A stretch of DNA of 64,000 nt from Sciscionella marina DSM 45152 (GCF_000379465.1 NZ_KB905392.1:622193-686192); one strand, 5' to 3'; counted from the first letter of the stretch, positions 1-8,800 are shown. Program-made: numbers and translations. The notes: a model not told the origin generated them from the sequence alone.

Positions 1-795
1 ACCAGGGACGGTTCGGATCCCGAGGACCTGCACCAGATGCGGGTCGCGGTGCGCCGGATGCGTTCGGTGCTCGGGGAGAACAAGGCGAGCCTCGACCCGG
101 AGTGGACCGATGAGCTGCGCGCCGAACTGGGCTCGCTCGGCCGCGCACTCGGACCGGTCCGCGATCTCGATGTGCTCATCGAACGCTTCCGGGCGCACAT
201 CGCCGAGCTCCCCGAACCCGATCGGCGGCCCGCGCGCGCCCTGGTGACCAGGCTTTCCCGGCGCCGCGGTTCGGCACGGCGGCGGATGCTGGCCGCACTC
301 GACGCGCCGAGCTACCCGGCCCTGCTCGCGAGGCTGGTGGACACGGTGAACACCGGGGTGCCCGTGCGCCAGGAGAAGAAGACTAAACCAGCCAAGGCCG
401 TCACAGCCAAGGATGTACTCATCAGGCCACACCGCAAGCTGCGCCGCGCGGTCGACGCGCTCGGCCCCGAGTCGGCGGACGAGGACCTGCACGCGCTGCG
501 CATCAAGGTGAAGAAACTGCGCTACGGCACCGAGATGATCCGCGCGACGGCGGGCAAGCCCGCGAAGCGCGCGGTCCGGGCGGCCGCCGAACTGCAGGAC
601 ATCCTCGGCGAGCACCAGGACGCCTGCGTCGCCGAGGAGGAGATCCGCGCCTTCCTGCCGAACGCGGACCCGGCAGCCGCCTTCGCGGTCGGCCGGATCG
701 CCGAGCGCGAGGAGGCGGGCAGGCGCGCCGCCCGGGACGCCTGGCATCCGGCCTGGCTCAAACTGGACGAGGCGACCCGGGTACTGCTGCGCTGA
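1..795 (+). CDS. CHAD domain protein, 5'-truncated by the window edge
   Basis: The reading frame is open from base 1, so the gene starts outside the window; 264 residues are visible. The opening DPEDLHQMRVAVRRMR segment is a typical CHAD helix with conserved His and Arg. A second CHAD repeat near residues 150-220 (LHALRIKVKKLRYGTEM, ELQDILGEHQD) repeats the pattern. CHAD domains are alpha-helical, positively charged and bind inorganic polyphosphate, often as the C-terminal half of CYTH-CHAD proteins. Whether a CYTH triphosphatase domain precedes it cannot be seen. The gene runs convergently into the oxidoreductase that ends 9 bp downstream. Confidence 0.9.
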   Translation, partial: TRDGSDPEDLHQMRVAVRRMRSVLGENKASLDPEWTDELRAELGSLGRALGPVRDLDVLIERFRAHIAELPEPDRRPARALVTRLSRRRGSARRRMLAALDAPSYPALLARLVDTVNTGVPVRQEKKTKPAKAVTAKDVLIRPHRKLRRAVDALGPESADEDLHALRIKVKKLRYGTEMIRATAGKPAKRAVRAAAELQDILGEHQDACVAEEEIRAFLPNADPAAAFAVGRIAEREEAGRRAARDAWHPAWLKLDEATRVLLR

Positions 796-803
796 CCGGC
801 CGC

Positions 804-2141
804 TCAGCTCACCCGGATGGTGTGGTTGTGCCGGAACAGGTTCTCCGGATCATGGGCCGCCTTGAGCGCGGCGAGCCGCGCGTACCGGGCCCCGTACCCC
901 GCGCGCACCGTGTCCTCGTCGAGCTCGTCGAAGGTGAACCCGAGCCCCGGCCCGAGCGCGGCGGACTCGAAGGGAGCGAGCGCGTCCCGGTGCATCGCGC
1001 GCACCGATTCGGCCTGCCCCGGCTCGACCGGGGACAGCACACCGAGCAGATACCTCGCCTCCCGGTGCGGAACCGCGTTGTCCACCGGCTCGGCGAGTGC
1101 CCCGCCGAGATGACGCAGCTGGGTCACACACATCACCGGCTGCTCGGGACCACTGAGCTCGGCCAGTGCCCGCGCCGCGGCCGGGTCGACCGCACTCAGC
1201 AAGCGGTTCGCCGAACGATACGCGTGCGGCTGACCGGGCTCGGCGAACACCGCGCCGGATTCGGTGTAGGGCAACTCGCGCACCGTGTCGAGCACCTGTC
1301 CCGGCAGCGCACGCAACGGCGCCAGGATCCGCTCAGCGTCCTCGGCCTCCTCCAGCAGCGCCAGCTGTAGCTGGGCGATCCGCTTGCCGCGCAACGGTTC
1401 CGGGACGCCGTCGAAGTCCGGGAAGGGCAGCATCGCCAGCGCGGAGGTGACGGTCCTCGGCACCGTCTCGGTCCAGCGAAGCCACTCCTCGATCACATCC
1501 GGGCTGTGTTCCAGATCCAGGTAGAGCACCCCGCCGTAGAGCCGGTGCACCGGCATCAGCCCGATCTCCATCGCGGTGATCACACCGAAGTTGCCCCCGC
1601 CGCCGCGCACCGCCCAGAACAGCTCATCGCCCTCGGTGAGGCGCAGCGCCGCACCGTCCGCGGTGACCAGTTCGACCGCGCGCACGTGATCGGCGGCGAA
1701 CCCGTAACGGCGGGCCAGCAGGCCGATTCCGCCGTTCGCCGTGTAGGACACCGCGCCGACTCCGGGGAAGCTGCCGGACAGCGGGGCGAGCCCGTGCGGG
1801 GCGCTCGCCTCGATGACCTGCCGCCAGGTGACGCCCGCCCCGATCCGCGCGGTCCGGGTCGCCGGATCGATGCTGATCCCGGTCATCGCCCGGGTGCTGA
1901 TCAGCACCGCGTCCTGAGCGGCCGAGGTCAGTCCGTGCCCGGTGGCCTGTACGGCGACGCTGAGCCCGTGCGCGCGGGCATAGCCGATGGCTTCCCGGAC
2001 GTCCTGTTCCCCGTGCGCGGCGACGACGAGTTCCGGGCGGTGCGGGTCGAGCAGCTGGAAACCGGTGCGCTCTTCGTCGTAGCCCGGCTCCCCGGGATGC
2101 AGCACCGGGCAGGTCGTGGTCAGGTCTGTTTTCTCGGTCAT
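804..2141 (-). CDS. FAD-linked oxidase of the berberine bridge enzyme family
   Basis: The 445-residue protein has an N-terminal FAD_binding_4 (PCMH-type) domain and a C-terminal BBE segment (DPENLFRHNHTIRV). His in ATGHG near residue 69 sits where these enzymes attach the flavin covalently; no Cys lies at the second attachment position, so single attachment is expected. Family members oxidise sugars, alkaloids or polyketide intermediates; the substrate is unknown. A -10-like TAGCGT (complement of 2148-2153) ends 6 nt before the ATG, suggesting leaderless transcription. It lies 45 bp downstream of a second flavoenzyme gene on the same strand. Confidence 0.88.
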   Translation of the reverse strand: MTEKTDLTTTCPVLHPGEPGYDEERTGFQLLDPHRPELVVAAHGEQDVREAIGYARAHGLSVAVQATGHGLTSAAQDAVLISTRAMTGISIDPATRTARIGAGVTWRQVIEASAPHGLAPLSGSFPGVGAVSYTANGGIGLLARRYGFAADHVRAVELVTADGAALRLTEGDELFWAVRGGGGNFGVITAMEIGLMPVHRLYGGVLYLDLEHSPDVIEEWLRWTETVPRTVTSALAMLPFPDFDGVPEPLRGKRIAQLQLALLEEAEDAERILAPLRALPGQVLDTVRELPYTESGAVFAEPGQPHAYRSANRLLSAVDPAAARALAELSGPEQPVMCVTQLRHLGGALAEPVDNAVPHREARYLLGVLSPVEPGQAESVRAMHRDALAPFESAALGPGLGFTFDELDEDTVRAGYGARYARLAALKAAHDPENLFRHNHTIRVS

Positions 2142-2186
2142 ATGGCCACGCTATGCCGACTTGCGGACAGAGAATGTCCGCAAGAC

Positions 2187-3620
2187 TCAGGAATTCGGCG
2201 CGATCCAGCGCAGGTACTTGCCCGCCTCGTCCGCCGAAGTACCCACATAACCGAGGTAGCCGTCCGGGCGAACCACGAGCACCGCTCCGTGCTGCGCCGC
2301 ATAGTGCGGGAGTTCGCCGTCCACGCGGTAGGCGTGCTCGCCCAGTGTGTCCACCTCCACTCCGAAGCCGAGCACGAGCGGATGCGGCCCGCGCAACGCG
2401 TCGAACAACCGCTCCCCGTGTTTGGTCACCAGCAGGCCATCCGGTGCCCGGTCGCCCCCGCGCAGTTCGCCGAGCGGAACACCGTGCTGCACCGACAGGA
2501 CACTGTCCCGGTAGTCGAGCCCGAGCTGCTGCACATCCTCGCCGCGTTCGAGGGCGTCGTCCTCGCCGTTCTCGTACTTCGCCATGATCCCGGTGGACAG
2601 TTCGAGGACCTGGCGCGCGATCGGCAACCGCTCGGCCTCGTAGCTGTCCAGCAGGACCGGATCCGCGCCGGAGAGCACCGCGGCGAGTTTCCAGCCAAGG
2701 TTGTACCCGTCCTGTACCCCGGTGTTCAGGCCTTGCCCGCCGGTCGGCGGGTGCACGTGCGCGGCGTCCCCGGCCAGGAACACCCGCCCGTCCCGGAACC
2801 GCTCCGCCATCCGGATGTTCGGCCGCCACACGGTGCTCCAGGTCAACCCGGACAGTTCGGCCGTGCCACCCGCGGCGGCGAGCGCCTCGCGCAGCTGCTC
2901 GAGGCCCGGTTCGTCGACCTGGCGATCGAGCGGGGCGCCGAACTGGAACAACTCGGTGCCCGGCAACGGGGTGAGCGCGACCCCGCCCATCGGGTCCTCG
3001 GACGGGGCGAACCAGTACGCCGCCGAACGGTCCAGCCCTTCGGCGCGCACATCGCCGAGGAGCATCCGGAAGTCCTCCCGGGTCGTGCCCGCGAACCCGA
3101 TGCCGAGCTGTTTGCGGACCACGCTGCGCCCGCCGTCCGCGCCGATGAGGTAGTCGGCCTCGAATTCCTCGCACTGTCCACTGTGTACAAGAACGGCCGA
3201 AACACCGTGCGGTGACTGGGAAAACTCCGTCAGCGCGGTACCGAACTCGACCCGCACCCCGAACTCGGCGAGCCGCTCGCGCAGGATCAGCTCGGTGTGG
3301 AACTGCGGGCAGAACCACCCGGTCGGATAGGGCAGCGCGGCGGTGGGCTCGCGCATCGGGAACAGCTCCTGCTCCCCGGTCAGCACGCCGCCAAGGTAGA
3401 CGCGGGTGGGCAGCGGCGGCCCGCCCTCGGCCAGCACCCGCGGCGCCACCCCCAGATCGTCAAAGACCTCCAGAGTCCGCGGCTGCAGCCCGTCCCCGCG
3501 CGAACCGTTGAACGGACGCTCGGCCGCGTCCACGATCCGCACCGAACATCCGGTTCTGGCAAGGGAGATCGCCGCGGTGAGCCCGGTGGGACCGGCGCCG
3601 GCGATGAGAACCTGGGACAC
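2187..3620 (-). CDS. FAD-dependent aromatic monooxygenase
   Basis: The 477-residue product has the class A flavoprotein hydroxylase layout: N-terminal GAGPTG dinucleotide motif, a DG-type motif (LIGADGGRS) and the C-terminal GDAAHVHPPTGGQGLNTG motif. Relatives hydroxylate phenols, polyketides or antibiotics such as rifampicin and tetracycline using NAD(P)H and O2. The GTG start at 3620 is chosen because AGGAG lies 6 nt upstream; a longer form from ATG 3665 would run through the operator DNA. It is transcribed away from the TetR gene at 3690 and is probably that repressor's target. The substrate is not predictable; a resistance or catabolic role is inferred. Confidence 0.88.
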   Translation of the reverse strand: MSQVLIAGAGPTGLTAAISLARTGCSVRIVDAAERPFNGSRGDGLQPRTLEVFDDLGVAPRVLAEGGPPLPTRVYLGGVLTGEQELFPMREPTAALPYPTGWFCPQFHTELILRERLAEFGVRVEFGTALTEFSQSPHGVSAVLVHSGQCEEFEADYLIGADGGRSVVRKQLGIGFAGTTREDFRMLLGDVRAEGLDRSAAYWFAPSEDPMGGVALTPLPGTELFQFGAPLDRQVDEPGLEQLREALAAAGGTAELSGLTWSTVWRPNIRMAERFRDGRVFLAGDAAHVHPPTGGQGLNTGVQDGYNLGWKLAAVLSGADPVLLDSYEAERLPIARQVLELSTGIMAKYENGEDDALERGEDVQQLGLDYRDSVLSVQHGVPLGELRGGDRAPDGLLVTKHGERLFDALRGPHPLVLGFGVEVDTLGEHAYRVDGELPHYAAQHGAVLVVRPDGYLGYVGTSADEAGKYLRWIAPNS

Positions 3621-3632
3621 GTCAACTCCTAG

Positions 3633-3661
3633 TGAATCTATATTCAGTGAATTAATATTCA
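3633..3661. promoter_or_regulatory. Double inverted-repeat operator for the adjacent TetR repressor
   Basis: Two copies of TGAATNNNNATTCA lie side by side (3633-3646 and 3648-3661), with centres 15 bp apart, in an AT-rich patch between the divergent monooxygenase and tetR genes. Symmetric sites in such a divergent gap are the usual autoregulatory operators of TetR proteins. The tetR -10 box (3676-3681) lies just beyond them. Confidence 0.72.
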
Positions 3662-3689
3662 GCATGCCCGACTGCTAGGCTCGCGTCAA

Positions 3690-4307
3690 ATGGAAAGCCG
3701 GAAGGTTCGGGCCGAGCAGACCGAGGCCGCACTGAAACAGGCCGCGCGGCGGGTGTTCGCCGAGCGCGGCTACCTCAACACCAAGATCACCGACATCACG
3801 GCGGCCGCGGGCCGCGCGGCGGGTTCCTTTTACAACCACTTCCGCGGCAAGGAAGAAGTGCTCTCGGCGCTGCTCACCGATCTGTTCGACGAGGGCGATG
3901 ACCGGGTCCTCGATCCGGAATCCGGGCACAGCTCGGACTTCACCGATCCGGCGGCCATCCGCTGGCACATCGTGGCCTGGTGGGACTTCAGCGAGGCCAA
4001 CGCGGACCTGCTCGCCGCGCTCGAGCAGGCCTCGCTGATCAACGAGGAGTTCGGGATCCGGCTGCGCGAACTCATCAGCGAGCAGCAGAGCGATCTGCTC
4101 GGCCACCTCGGCGCGGTCACCGCGGCGGGCGGCGAGTTGCCCGGGGAACCGACCGCGGTGATCAGCGCGATCTACGACATGTGCGCGCAGTTCCAGGAAA
4201 GCTGGCAGCGCAGCGCGGGATTCGGTGGCACGGTCTCCCGCGCCGAGGGGATCGAACTGCTCACCACATTCGTCCACCGCGGCCTGAACGCCCGCAGCAC
4301 CGGCTAG
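3690..4307 (+). CDS. TetR family transcriptional regulator
   Basis: The 205-residue protein has an N-terminal TetR helix-turn-helix (residues about 10-57, ending GSFYNHFRGKEEVL) and a variable helical ligand-binding domain with a conserved DFSEAN-type segment. It is divergent from the FAD monooxygenase, with a paired operator between them, so it likely represses both itself and that flavoenzyme. TAGGCT at 3676-3681 ends 8 nt before the ATG and no Shine-Dalgarno is visible, consistent with a leaderless mRNA. The ligand is unknown. Confidence 0.92.
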   Translation: MESRKVRAEQTEAALKQAARRVFAERGYLNTKITDITAAAGRAAGSFYNHFRGKEEVLSALLTDLFDEGDDRVLDPESGHSSDFTDPAAIRWHIVAWWDFSEANADLLAALEQASLINEEFGIRLRELISEQQSDLLGHLGAVTAAGGELPGEPTAVISAIYDMCAQFQESWQRSAGFGGTVSRAEGIELLTTFVHRGLNARSTG

Positions 4308-4318
4308 GCTTTCCCGCC

Positions 4319-4663
4319 ATGGGCCAGCCGAATCCGCAGCCGGGCAACCCGTACGACAACAACGCACCGAACCCGTACCAGCAGGCACCGCCGCAGCAGG
4401 GAACACCGGCCGGGCAGAACCCGTACGAGGCGCACTACGGCGGACGTGTTCCCACCCCGGTCCGGCCGCGCCATCCCGCCCGGGCCGTGCTCAGCAGCCT
4501 GCTCCCGATCGCCATCGGGATCGCCGCGCTCGTCTTCCTGGCCAAGGGTCAGGTCACCGGCGGCACGGAGGCCGAGTACGGGGTCGGCGTGTTCGGTGGC
4601 CTGTTCATCCTGATCGGCGTCGTGCTGATCGTCGTGGCCACCGTGCGCTACCGGCGCCGCTAG
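4319..4663 (+). CDS. Small membrane protein with Pro/Gln/Asn-rich N-terminus
   Basis: The product has 114 residues: a hydrophilic N-terminus (about residues 1-55) rich in Pro, Gln, Asn and Tyr, then two hydrophobic segments (about 60-80 and 90-108) and a basic RYRRR tail. This is a common architecture among small actinobacterial envelope proteins, with a low-complexity cytoplasmic head. TAGGCT at 4305-4310, which contains the tetR stop codon, ends 8 nt before the ATG, a leaderless pattern. No function is recognised. Confidence 0.75.
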   Translation: MGQPNPQPGNPYDNNAPNPYQQAPPQQGTPAGQNPYEAHYGGRVPTPVRPRHPARAVLSSLLPIAIGIAALVFLAKGQVTGGTEAEYGVGVFGGLFILIGVVLIVVATVRYRRR

Positions 4664-4666
4664 ACA

Positions 4667-4693
4667 GCGCCGCTAGACCTGGCGCAGCGGCGC
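4667..4693. terminator. GC-rich hairpin between convergent genes
   Basis: GCGCCGCT at 4667-4674 pairs perfectly with AGCGGCGC at 4686-4693 around an 11-nt loop, at the junction of two convergent genes. There is no T tract, so it would be an actinobacterial I-shaped terminator at best. A 13-bp direct repeat (GCGCCGCTAGAC) overlaps the left arm. Confidence 0.4.
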
Positions 4694-5206
4694 GAGCCAG
4701 GGATGGCCTGCGCCGTAGTTCGCCACGATGGCCCCGGCCAGCCAGCCCCGCGCGGCCGGGCCGAGCAATCCCGCGACCGCGGCGAAGTCGCTCTCGTCCC
4801 GTGCCCGTGGCCGCTGCGCCTTGTAGAACAGCCCGATTTCCGGGGCCAGATAGGGAATGCCCTGCGCGGTCCACGCGCCGAGCCTGGCACTGTTCCTGCG
4901 CAGCCGGGAATCCCGGCGGGAAACCCAGTCGGCGCCATCCGACTCGTCGAGCATGACCTGGATCCGCCATGGCCCGCCCGGACGGCGGCACCAGATGTCG
5001 TGCACTCGCGGGCCGAGCCACTCCCCTTCCCGCCACGGGCGCAGGGTTCCCGGCGGGTCGGCGGCGCAGAGCTCCCAGTCACCGAGCAGGCGAGGGAGTT
5101 CACTCTGATCGCGGCGCAGCAGGAGCACGTCGATGTCCCCGTGCGCGCGCAGCGGACGGCCCACGGCGAGCTCGATGCCGTAACCGCCCGCGATCCACCA
5201 CGGCAC
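4673..5206 (-). CDS. Nucleotidyltransferase-like protein, aminoglycoside adenylyltransferase family
   Basis: IAGGYGIELAVG followed by HGDIDVLLLRRDQ matches the nucleotidyltransferase core of the ANT(2'')/LinB-type family: a Gly-rich turn and a DxD metal site. The C-terminal half (residues about 115-177) is helical. Such proteins can transfer AMP to aminoglycosides or lincosamides, but most chromosomal actinobacterial members are uncharacterised. The GTG at 5206 is the first standard start. The frame stays open 24 codons upstream with a convincing helix (EELSELLRPLRV) back to a CTG at 5278 that overlaps the dapC stop codon, so the true start may be that CTG. Function confidence is moderate. 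Confidence 0.72.
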   Translation of the reverse strand: MPWWIAGGYGIELAVGRPLRAHGDIDVLLLRRDQSELPRLLGDWELCAADPPGTLRPWREGEWLGPRVHDIWCRRPGGPWRIQVMLDESDGADWVSRRDSRLRRNSARLGAWTAQGIPYLAPEIGLFYKAQRPRARDESDFAAVAGLLGPAARGWLAGAIVANYGAGHPWLAPLRQV

Positions 5207-5274
5207 CCGCAGCGGGCGCAGCAGCTCGGAGAGTTCCTCCGGGGTGCACGGTTCCCAGGGGCCGAAGGGATCGC

Positions 5275-6354
5275 TCAGGACAGCCGTCCGGCCGCGGCCT
5301 CGATGCGCTCATCGCTCGCGGTCAGGCTCACCCGCACGTGCCGGTCCCCGCTCGGCCCGTAGAAGGTGCCGGGCGCGACCAGAATGCCCAGTCCGGCCAG
5401 GCGCTCCACGGTCCGCCAGGCGTTCTCGTCCGCGCTCGCCCACAGGTACAGGCCCGCGGCCGAGTGTGTGATCTCGAAGCCCGCCGAGGTGAGTGCTTTC
5501 CACAGCCGCTCGCGGCGGGCCCGGTAGCGCTCCCGCTGTTGCGCGATGTGCTCATCATCGCGCAACGCGGCGAGCACGGCGTGCTGCACCGGATGCGGCA
5601 TGATCAGCCCGGCGTGTTTGCGGATCTCCAGCAGCCGGGCGACCAGTTCCGGGTCCCCGGTGACGAACCCGGCCCGGTATCCGGCGAGGTTCGAGGTCTT
5701 GGACAGCGAATGCACGGCGAGCAGTCCGGTGTGGTCGCCACCGCACACCTCGGGGTGCAGCACCGAGACCGGTTCGGACTCCCAGGGCAGGCCGAGGTAG
5801 CACTCGTCGGAGGCGACGACCGCGCCGCGGTCCCGCGCCCAGTCCACGGCCGCCCGCAGTTCCCCGACGCCCGCGACCCGTCCGGTCGGGTTCGCCGGGG
5901 AGTTCAGCCACACCAGCGCGGGCCGTACCGCACCGAGCGCGGTGACGTCCTCGGCACGCAGCACATCCGCCCCGGCGAGGCAGGCCCCCACCTCGTAGGT
6001 CGGGTAGGCGAGCCCCGGGATCACCACGGCGTCGTCCGCGCCGAGCCCCAGCTGGGCGGGCAACCCGGCGACGAGCTCCTTCGAGCCGACCGTCGGGAGC
6101 ACCGCATCTTGCCCGAGGCCGGTGATGCCGAACCGGCGCTGCAGCGCGGCTACCGCGGCCTCGCGCAGCTCGCGGGTGCCGTGTGTGGCCGGGTAACCGG
6201 GCAGGTTCGCCCCGGCCTGCAGGCCTTCCCGGAGCACCGCGGGCACCTCGTCGACGGGAGCGCCGACCGAGAGGTCGACGATCCCGTCCGGGTGCGCGGC
6301 CGCGGTGCGCTGGTGCGGGACGAGGCTGTCCCAGGGAAAGTCCGGCAGCCTCAT
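5275..6354 (-). CDS. dapC: Succinyldiaminopimelate aminotransferase (DapC type)
   Basis: This 359-residue fold-type I PLP enzyme has an [10 protein letters not shown] segment, a DECYLGL motif and [15 protein letters not shown] carrying the PLP lysine. The sequence closely follows actinobacterial DapC, which transaminates N-succinyl-2-amino-6-ketopimelate in lysine/meso-DAP synthesis in the cytosol. The ATG overlaps the TGA of the upstream ferredoxin gene (ATGA), so the two are translationally coupled, as in the mycobacterial fdxC-dapC pair. Confidence 0.9.
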   Translation of the reverse strand: MRLPDFPWDSLVPHQRTAAAHPDGIVDLSVGAPVDEVPAVLREGLQAGANLPGYPATHGTRELREAAVAALQRRFGITGLGQDAVLPTVGSKELVAGLPAQLGLGADDAVVIPGLAYPTYEVGACLAGADVLRAEDVTALGAVRPALVWLNSPANPTGRVAGVGELRAAVDWARDRGAVVASDECYLGLPWESEPVSVLHPEVCGGDHTGLLAVHSLSKTSNLAGYRAGFVTGDPELVARLLEIRKHAGLIMPHPVQHAVLAALRDDEHIAQQRERYRARRERLWKALTSAGFEITHSAAGLYLWASADENAWRTVERLAGLGILVAPGTFYGPSGDRHVRVSLTASDERIEAAAGRLS

Positions 6355-6677
6355 TCGTCGTGTTCTTGCGGCGGGAGGCTCGTCACCGGCTCGACGTCCT
6401 TGTCCACCTTGCCGACCTTCGAGGCGCCGCCCGGGGAACCGAGCTCGTCGAAGAAGTCCACGTTCGCCTTGGTGTACGCGGCCCACTGGTCGGGCACGTC
6501 GTCCTCGTAGTAGATCGCCTCGACGGGACACACCGGCTCGCAGGCGCCGCAGTCGACGCACTCGTCCGGGTGGATGTAGAGCATCCGGGCGCCTTCGTAG
6601 ATGCAGTCGACCGGGCATTCCTCGATGCAGGCCTTGTCGAGGAGGTCAACGCAGGGCTCGGCGATCACGTACGTCAC
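6351..6677 (-). CDS. fdxA: 7Fe-type ferredoxin
   Basis: The 108-residue ferredoxin has cysteines at about 9, 17, 21 and 25 and the second set [12 protein letters not shown] (about 40-50), the pattern of a [3Fe-4S]/[4Fe-4S] ferredoxin, plus a C-terminal acidic extension. It carries electrons for cytosolic oxidoreductases. The start is a GTG at 6677 with an AGGAG Shine-Dalgarno upstream. It is the first gene of an operon with dapC (ATGA overlap). Confidence 0.93.
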   Translation of the reverse strand: MTYVIAEPCVDLLDKACIEECPVDCIYEGARMLYIHPDECVDCGACEPVCPVEAIYYEDDVPDQWAAYTKANVDFFDELGSPGGASKVGKVDKDVEPVTSLPPQEHDE

Positions 6678-6838
6678 TTGAACTCTCCTGCTTGTCGGGT
6701 TCGCACAGATGCGAGACTACGCGTCCGGTGCGAAGTCATACTCTCGTGGCTACCGCCTATTCAACTACGGTGCCCTGGCTCACAGTCGGTAAGGACCCCC
6801 TTCCAGGGCCGGACAACCGATCAGGAGCAGGACGAAGA

Positions 6839-7564
6839 GTGCACGCCGAGACCATCGAATCCGCCTGTGCCGACATGTGGCCCGCCGTTCAGGAACGCCC
6901 GCTCGGCCGGTGGCGGCTGCGCGCGGCGGGCGGATTCACCGGGCGGGCGAACACCGCGCTCGTCCTCGGGAGCCCTGGGATGCCCACCGGGGCAGCGCTG
7001 AAGCGGGTGCGCGCGTTCTACTCCGGGCACGGCCTCGCGCCGAAGCTCCAGGTGATCGCCGGCGCCGCGGTCGAACCCGAGCTGCGTGCCCTCGGCTGGC
7101 GCACCGACCCGGAGCACTGCGGGGACTCCGGGGTCGTGGTACTGCTCGGCCCGCTCAGCTCCGGTGCGGTCCTCGGCGGGGTACACCCGGAACCGCCGCG
7201 GACCTGGTGGCCGCTCACGATCGGTGCCACCGGACCGGATCCCGCGCAGCGGCAGGTGCTCACCGGCTATCCGCGCACCGGGTACGGGCTCATCGAGGAC
7301 GGGGACGCGGCGCTGGCCGTGGCGCGCGCCGCGGTGCACGGCGAACTGCTGCACATCGCCCGGCTCGCGGTGGCGCCGGAGCAACGCCGCCGCGGACTGG
7401 CCAAGGGCCTGCTCGGCGCGCTGTACCGGTGGGGAGCCGAGCAGGGCGCGCGGCACTGCGTGCTCCAGGTGGACACGGCGAACACCGCGGCGCTGCGGCT
7501 CTACGGTGGTCTCGGTTACCACGAGCACCACCGGTACCGGTACTGGATACCCGCCGCCGCCTAG
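6839..7564 (+). CDS. GNAT family N-acetyltransferase
   Basis: The product has 241 residues. The C-terminal half holds the GNAT core: RLAVAPEQRRRGLAKGLL is the acetyl-CoA pyrophosphate loop and NTAALRLYGGLGYHEHHRY is motif B. The N-terminal half (RWRLRAAGGFTGRANTAL) resembles the N-terminal lobe found in many actinobacterial tandem GNATs. The GTG at 6839 follows AGGAG with a rather long gap of 12 nt. The substrate is unknown. Its stop overlaps the stop of the convergent small gene by two bases. Confidence 0.88.
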   Translation: MHAETIESACADMWPAVQERPLGRWRLRAAGGFTGRANTALVLGSPGMPTGAALKRVRAFYSGHGLAPKLQVIAGAAVEPELRALGWRTDPEHCGDSGVVVLLGPLSSGAVLGGVHPEPPRTWWPLTIGATGPDPAQRQVLTGYPRTGYGLIEDGDAALAVARAAVHGELLHIARLAVAPEQRRRGLAKGLLGALYRWGAEQGARHCVLQVDTANTAALRLYGGLGYHEHHRYRYWIPAAA

Positions 7565-7719
7565 CCGTGTGGTTTCTTGGGCGGCGTGCGCAGGTCCCCG
7601 ACGATGCGCATCCGCGGCGCGCCTTCTTTGCCCTGTTCGGTCTCCTCATTGTCGAAGAGTTCCTTGAGCTCCTTGACGGTGTCGCCGTTGTGCCGCTCGT
7701 CCTGTCGTTTGATGGACAT
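7561..7719 (-). CDS. Small conserved-looking hydrophilic protein (52 aa)
   Basis: An ATG-initiated frame encodes 52 residues beginning MSIKRQDERHNGDTVKELKE, rich in charged residues, with a basic Pro-Lys tail. The third codon position is GC-rich, as in neighbouring real genes. It fills the space between the GNAT stop and the next gene. The middle KELKELFDNEE segment could form an amphipathic helix. No family is recognised. Confidence 0.6.
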   Translation of the reverse strand: MSIKRQDERHNGDTVKELKELFDNEETEQGKEGAPRMRIVGDLRTPPKKPHG

Positions 7720-7737
7720 ACGCCAACACTAACCTGA

Positions 7738-8439
7738 TCAGGCGTGATTGCGCTCGATCCAGCGCAGCGCCTTCCGGGAGGCCCGCTTGAGCCCGGAACG
7801 CTCGCCGAGATAGCCACCGAGCACCCCCACCACGGGGATGAGCCCGACGGCGCGGTGATACCAGCGGCCGCGTGGCCGGCGTTCGAGTTCGGCACCCGCA
7901 GCGAGCAGCGCGCGGCCCAGCCGGTAGACGGCGCGGGCCGCGGTACGCACCGGGGCACGGTGTTCGGTCCCCTCCCGCAGCTCCGCGGTGCGCTCGTCCT
8001 CGTCGTGCCGCTGCCCGCTGGCCAGTTCGGCACTGATCTCGCGGCCGAACAGCACCGAGCCGAGCAGCCGCACCCTGGTCGGGGTGTCGGTGATGCCGTG
8101 TTCCCCGGCGATCGCGCACAGCAGCAGCCCCTGCGAGGCGGCGCCGACCGCATCGGTGACCGGAAAGCGCTGCGCGAGCGCGCCACCGAGGCCCGGGATC
8201 GCCGCCACGATCGTGGTGAACCGGCCGACCCGGTTGACCCACCAGTCGGTACGCCGCCGCGGGGTCATCGCCCGCCAGGCCTCGGTGCCCGGCATGTGCA
8301 CCCGCGCCAGCCGGTCGGCCACCCGGGCACCGAACGGGTCGGCCTCGCGCAGCCGGTCGATCAGCGGGGCGCAGGCGCGCACGAACGGGCGCAGTACCCC
8401 CACGATCGCGGCATCCGGGATCGCCTCAGCCACGAGCAC
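7738..8439 (-). CDS. Uncharacterised protein, EcsC-like
   Basis: The 233-residue protein has alternating hydrophobic helices. The segment around residues 90-150 (VTDAVGAASQGLLLCAIAGEHG, then REISAELASGQ) resembles EcsC-family proteins, with a Gly/Ala-rich DAVGAASQ turn and IAGEHGI; that assignment is tentative. The end is basic (RKALRWIERNHA). The GTG at 8439 overlaps the previous gene by 14 nt, with a second in-frame GTG at 8433, indicating coupling in the mshB operon. Confidence 0.65.
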   Translation of the reverse strand: MLVAEAIPDAAIVGVLRPFVRACAPLIDRLREADPFGARVADRLARVHMPGTEAWRAMTPRRRTDWWVNRVGRFTTIVAAIPGLGGALAQRFPVTDAVGAASQGLLLCAIAGEHGITDTPTRVRLLGSVLFGREISAELASGQRHDEDERTAELREGTEHRAPVRTAARAVYRLGRALLAAGAELERRPRGRWYHRAVGLIPVVGVLGGYLGERSGLKRASRKALRWIERNHA

Positions 8440-8800
8440 GCACCGCGTTCCCGAGCGCCCCGCCGAGCGCGACGGCGGCGGGCAGCAGACCGAGGGCGAG
8501 CAGCGCGAGGGCGCGCCAGTCCTGGATGAGCACCCGGTCCCCGCCCGGACCGGTGAGCCCGACACCGAGCACCACGCCCAGCCACACCAGCAGCGGGGCG
8601 GCGGCGCCGACCGTGGTCGGCACCAGGGCTGCGGCCCTGCGCACCAGCAGCGGCAGGGTCACTGCGGCGAGCAGCGCGGTCACCGGCAGCGGGATCACCC
8701 CGGCGCGCAGCGGCAGGAAGAACAGTTCGAGCAGGGCGAGCAGCACGGAGTCGAGCAGCAGCAGGCCGAACTCGAACCGGACGGCGAGCTTCTCGCTCAT
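8426..8800 (-). CDS. Integral membrane protein of the mshB locus
   Basis: The 124-residue protein is almost entirely hydrophobic with about four membrane segments (around 9-28, 34-58, 62-82 and 94-117) and charged residues only at the ends. Its position directly after mshB matches the Rv1171-like membrane gene of mycobacteria. Its ATG overlaps the mshB TGA (ATGA). The function is unknown; the placement suggests co-expression with mycothiol synthesis. Confidence 0.78.
   Translation of the reverse strand: MSEKLAVRFEFGLLLLDSVLLALLELFFLPLRAGVIPLPVTALLAAVTLPLLVRRAAALVPTTVGAAAPLLVWLGVVLGVGLTGPGGDRVLIQDWRALALLALGLLPAAVALGGALGNAVRARG

Noticed and set aside
1506-3215. Long open frame on the + strand opposite the two flavoenzyme genes
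   Set aside because: It is antisense to two well-supported FAD enzymes and its translation has no recognisable motif; long shadow frames are expected in GC-rich DNA.
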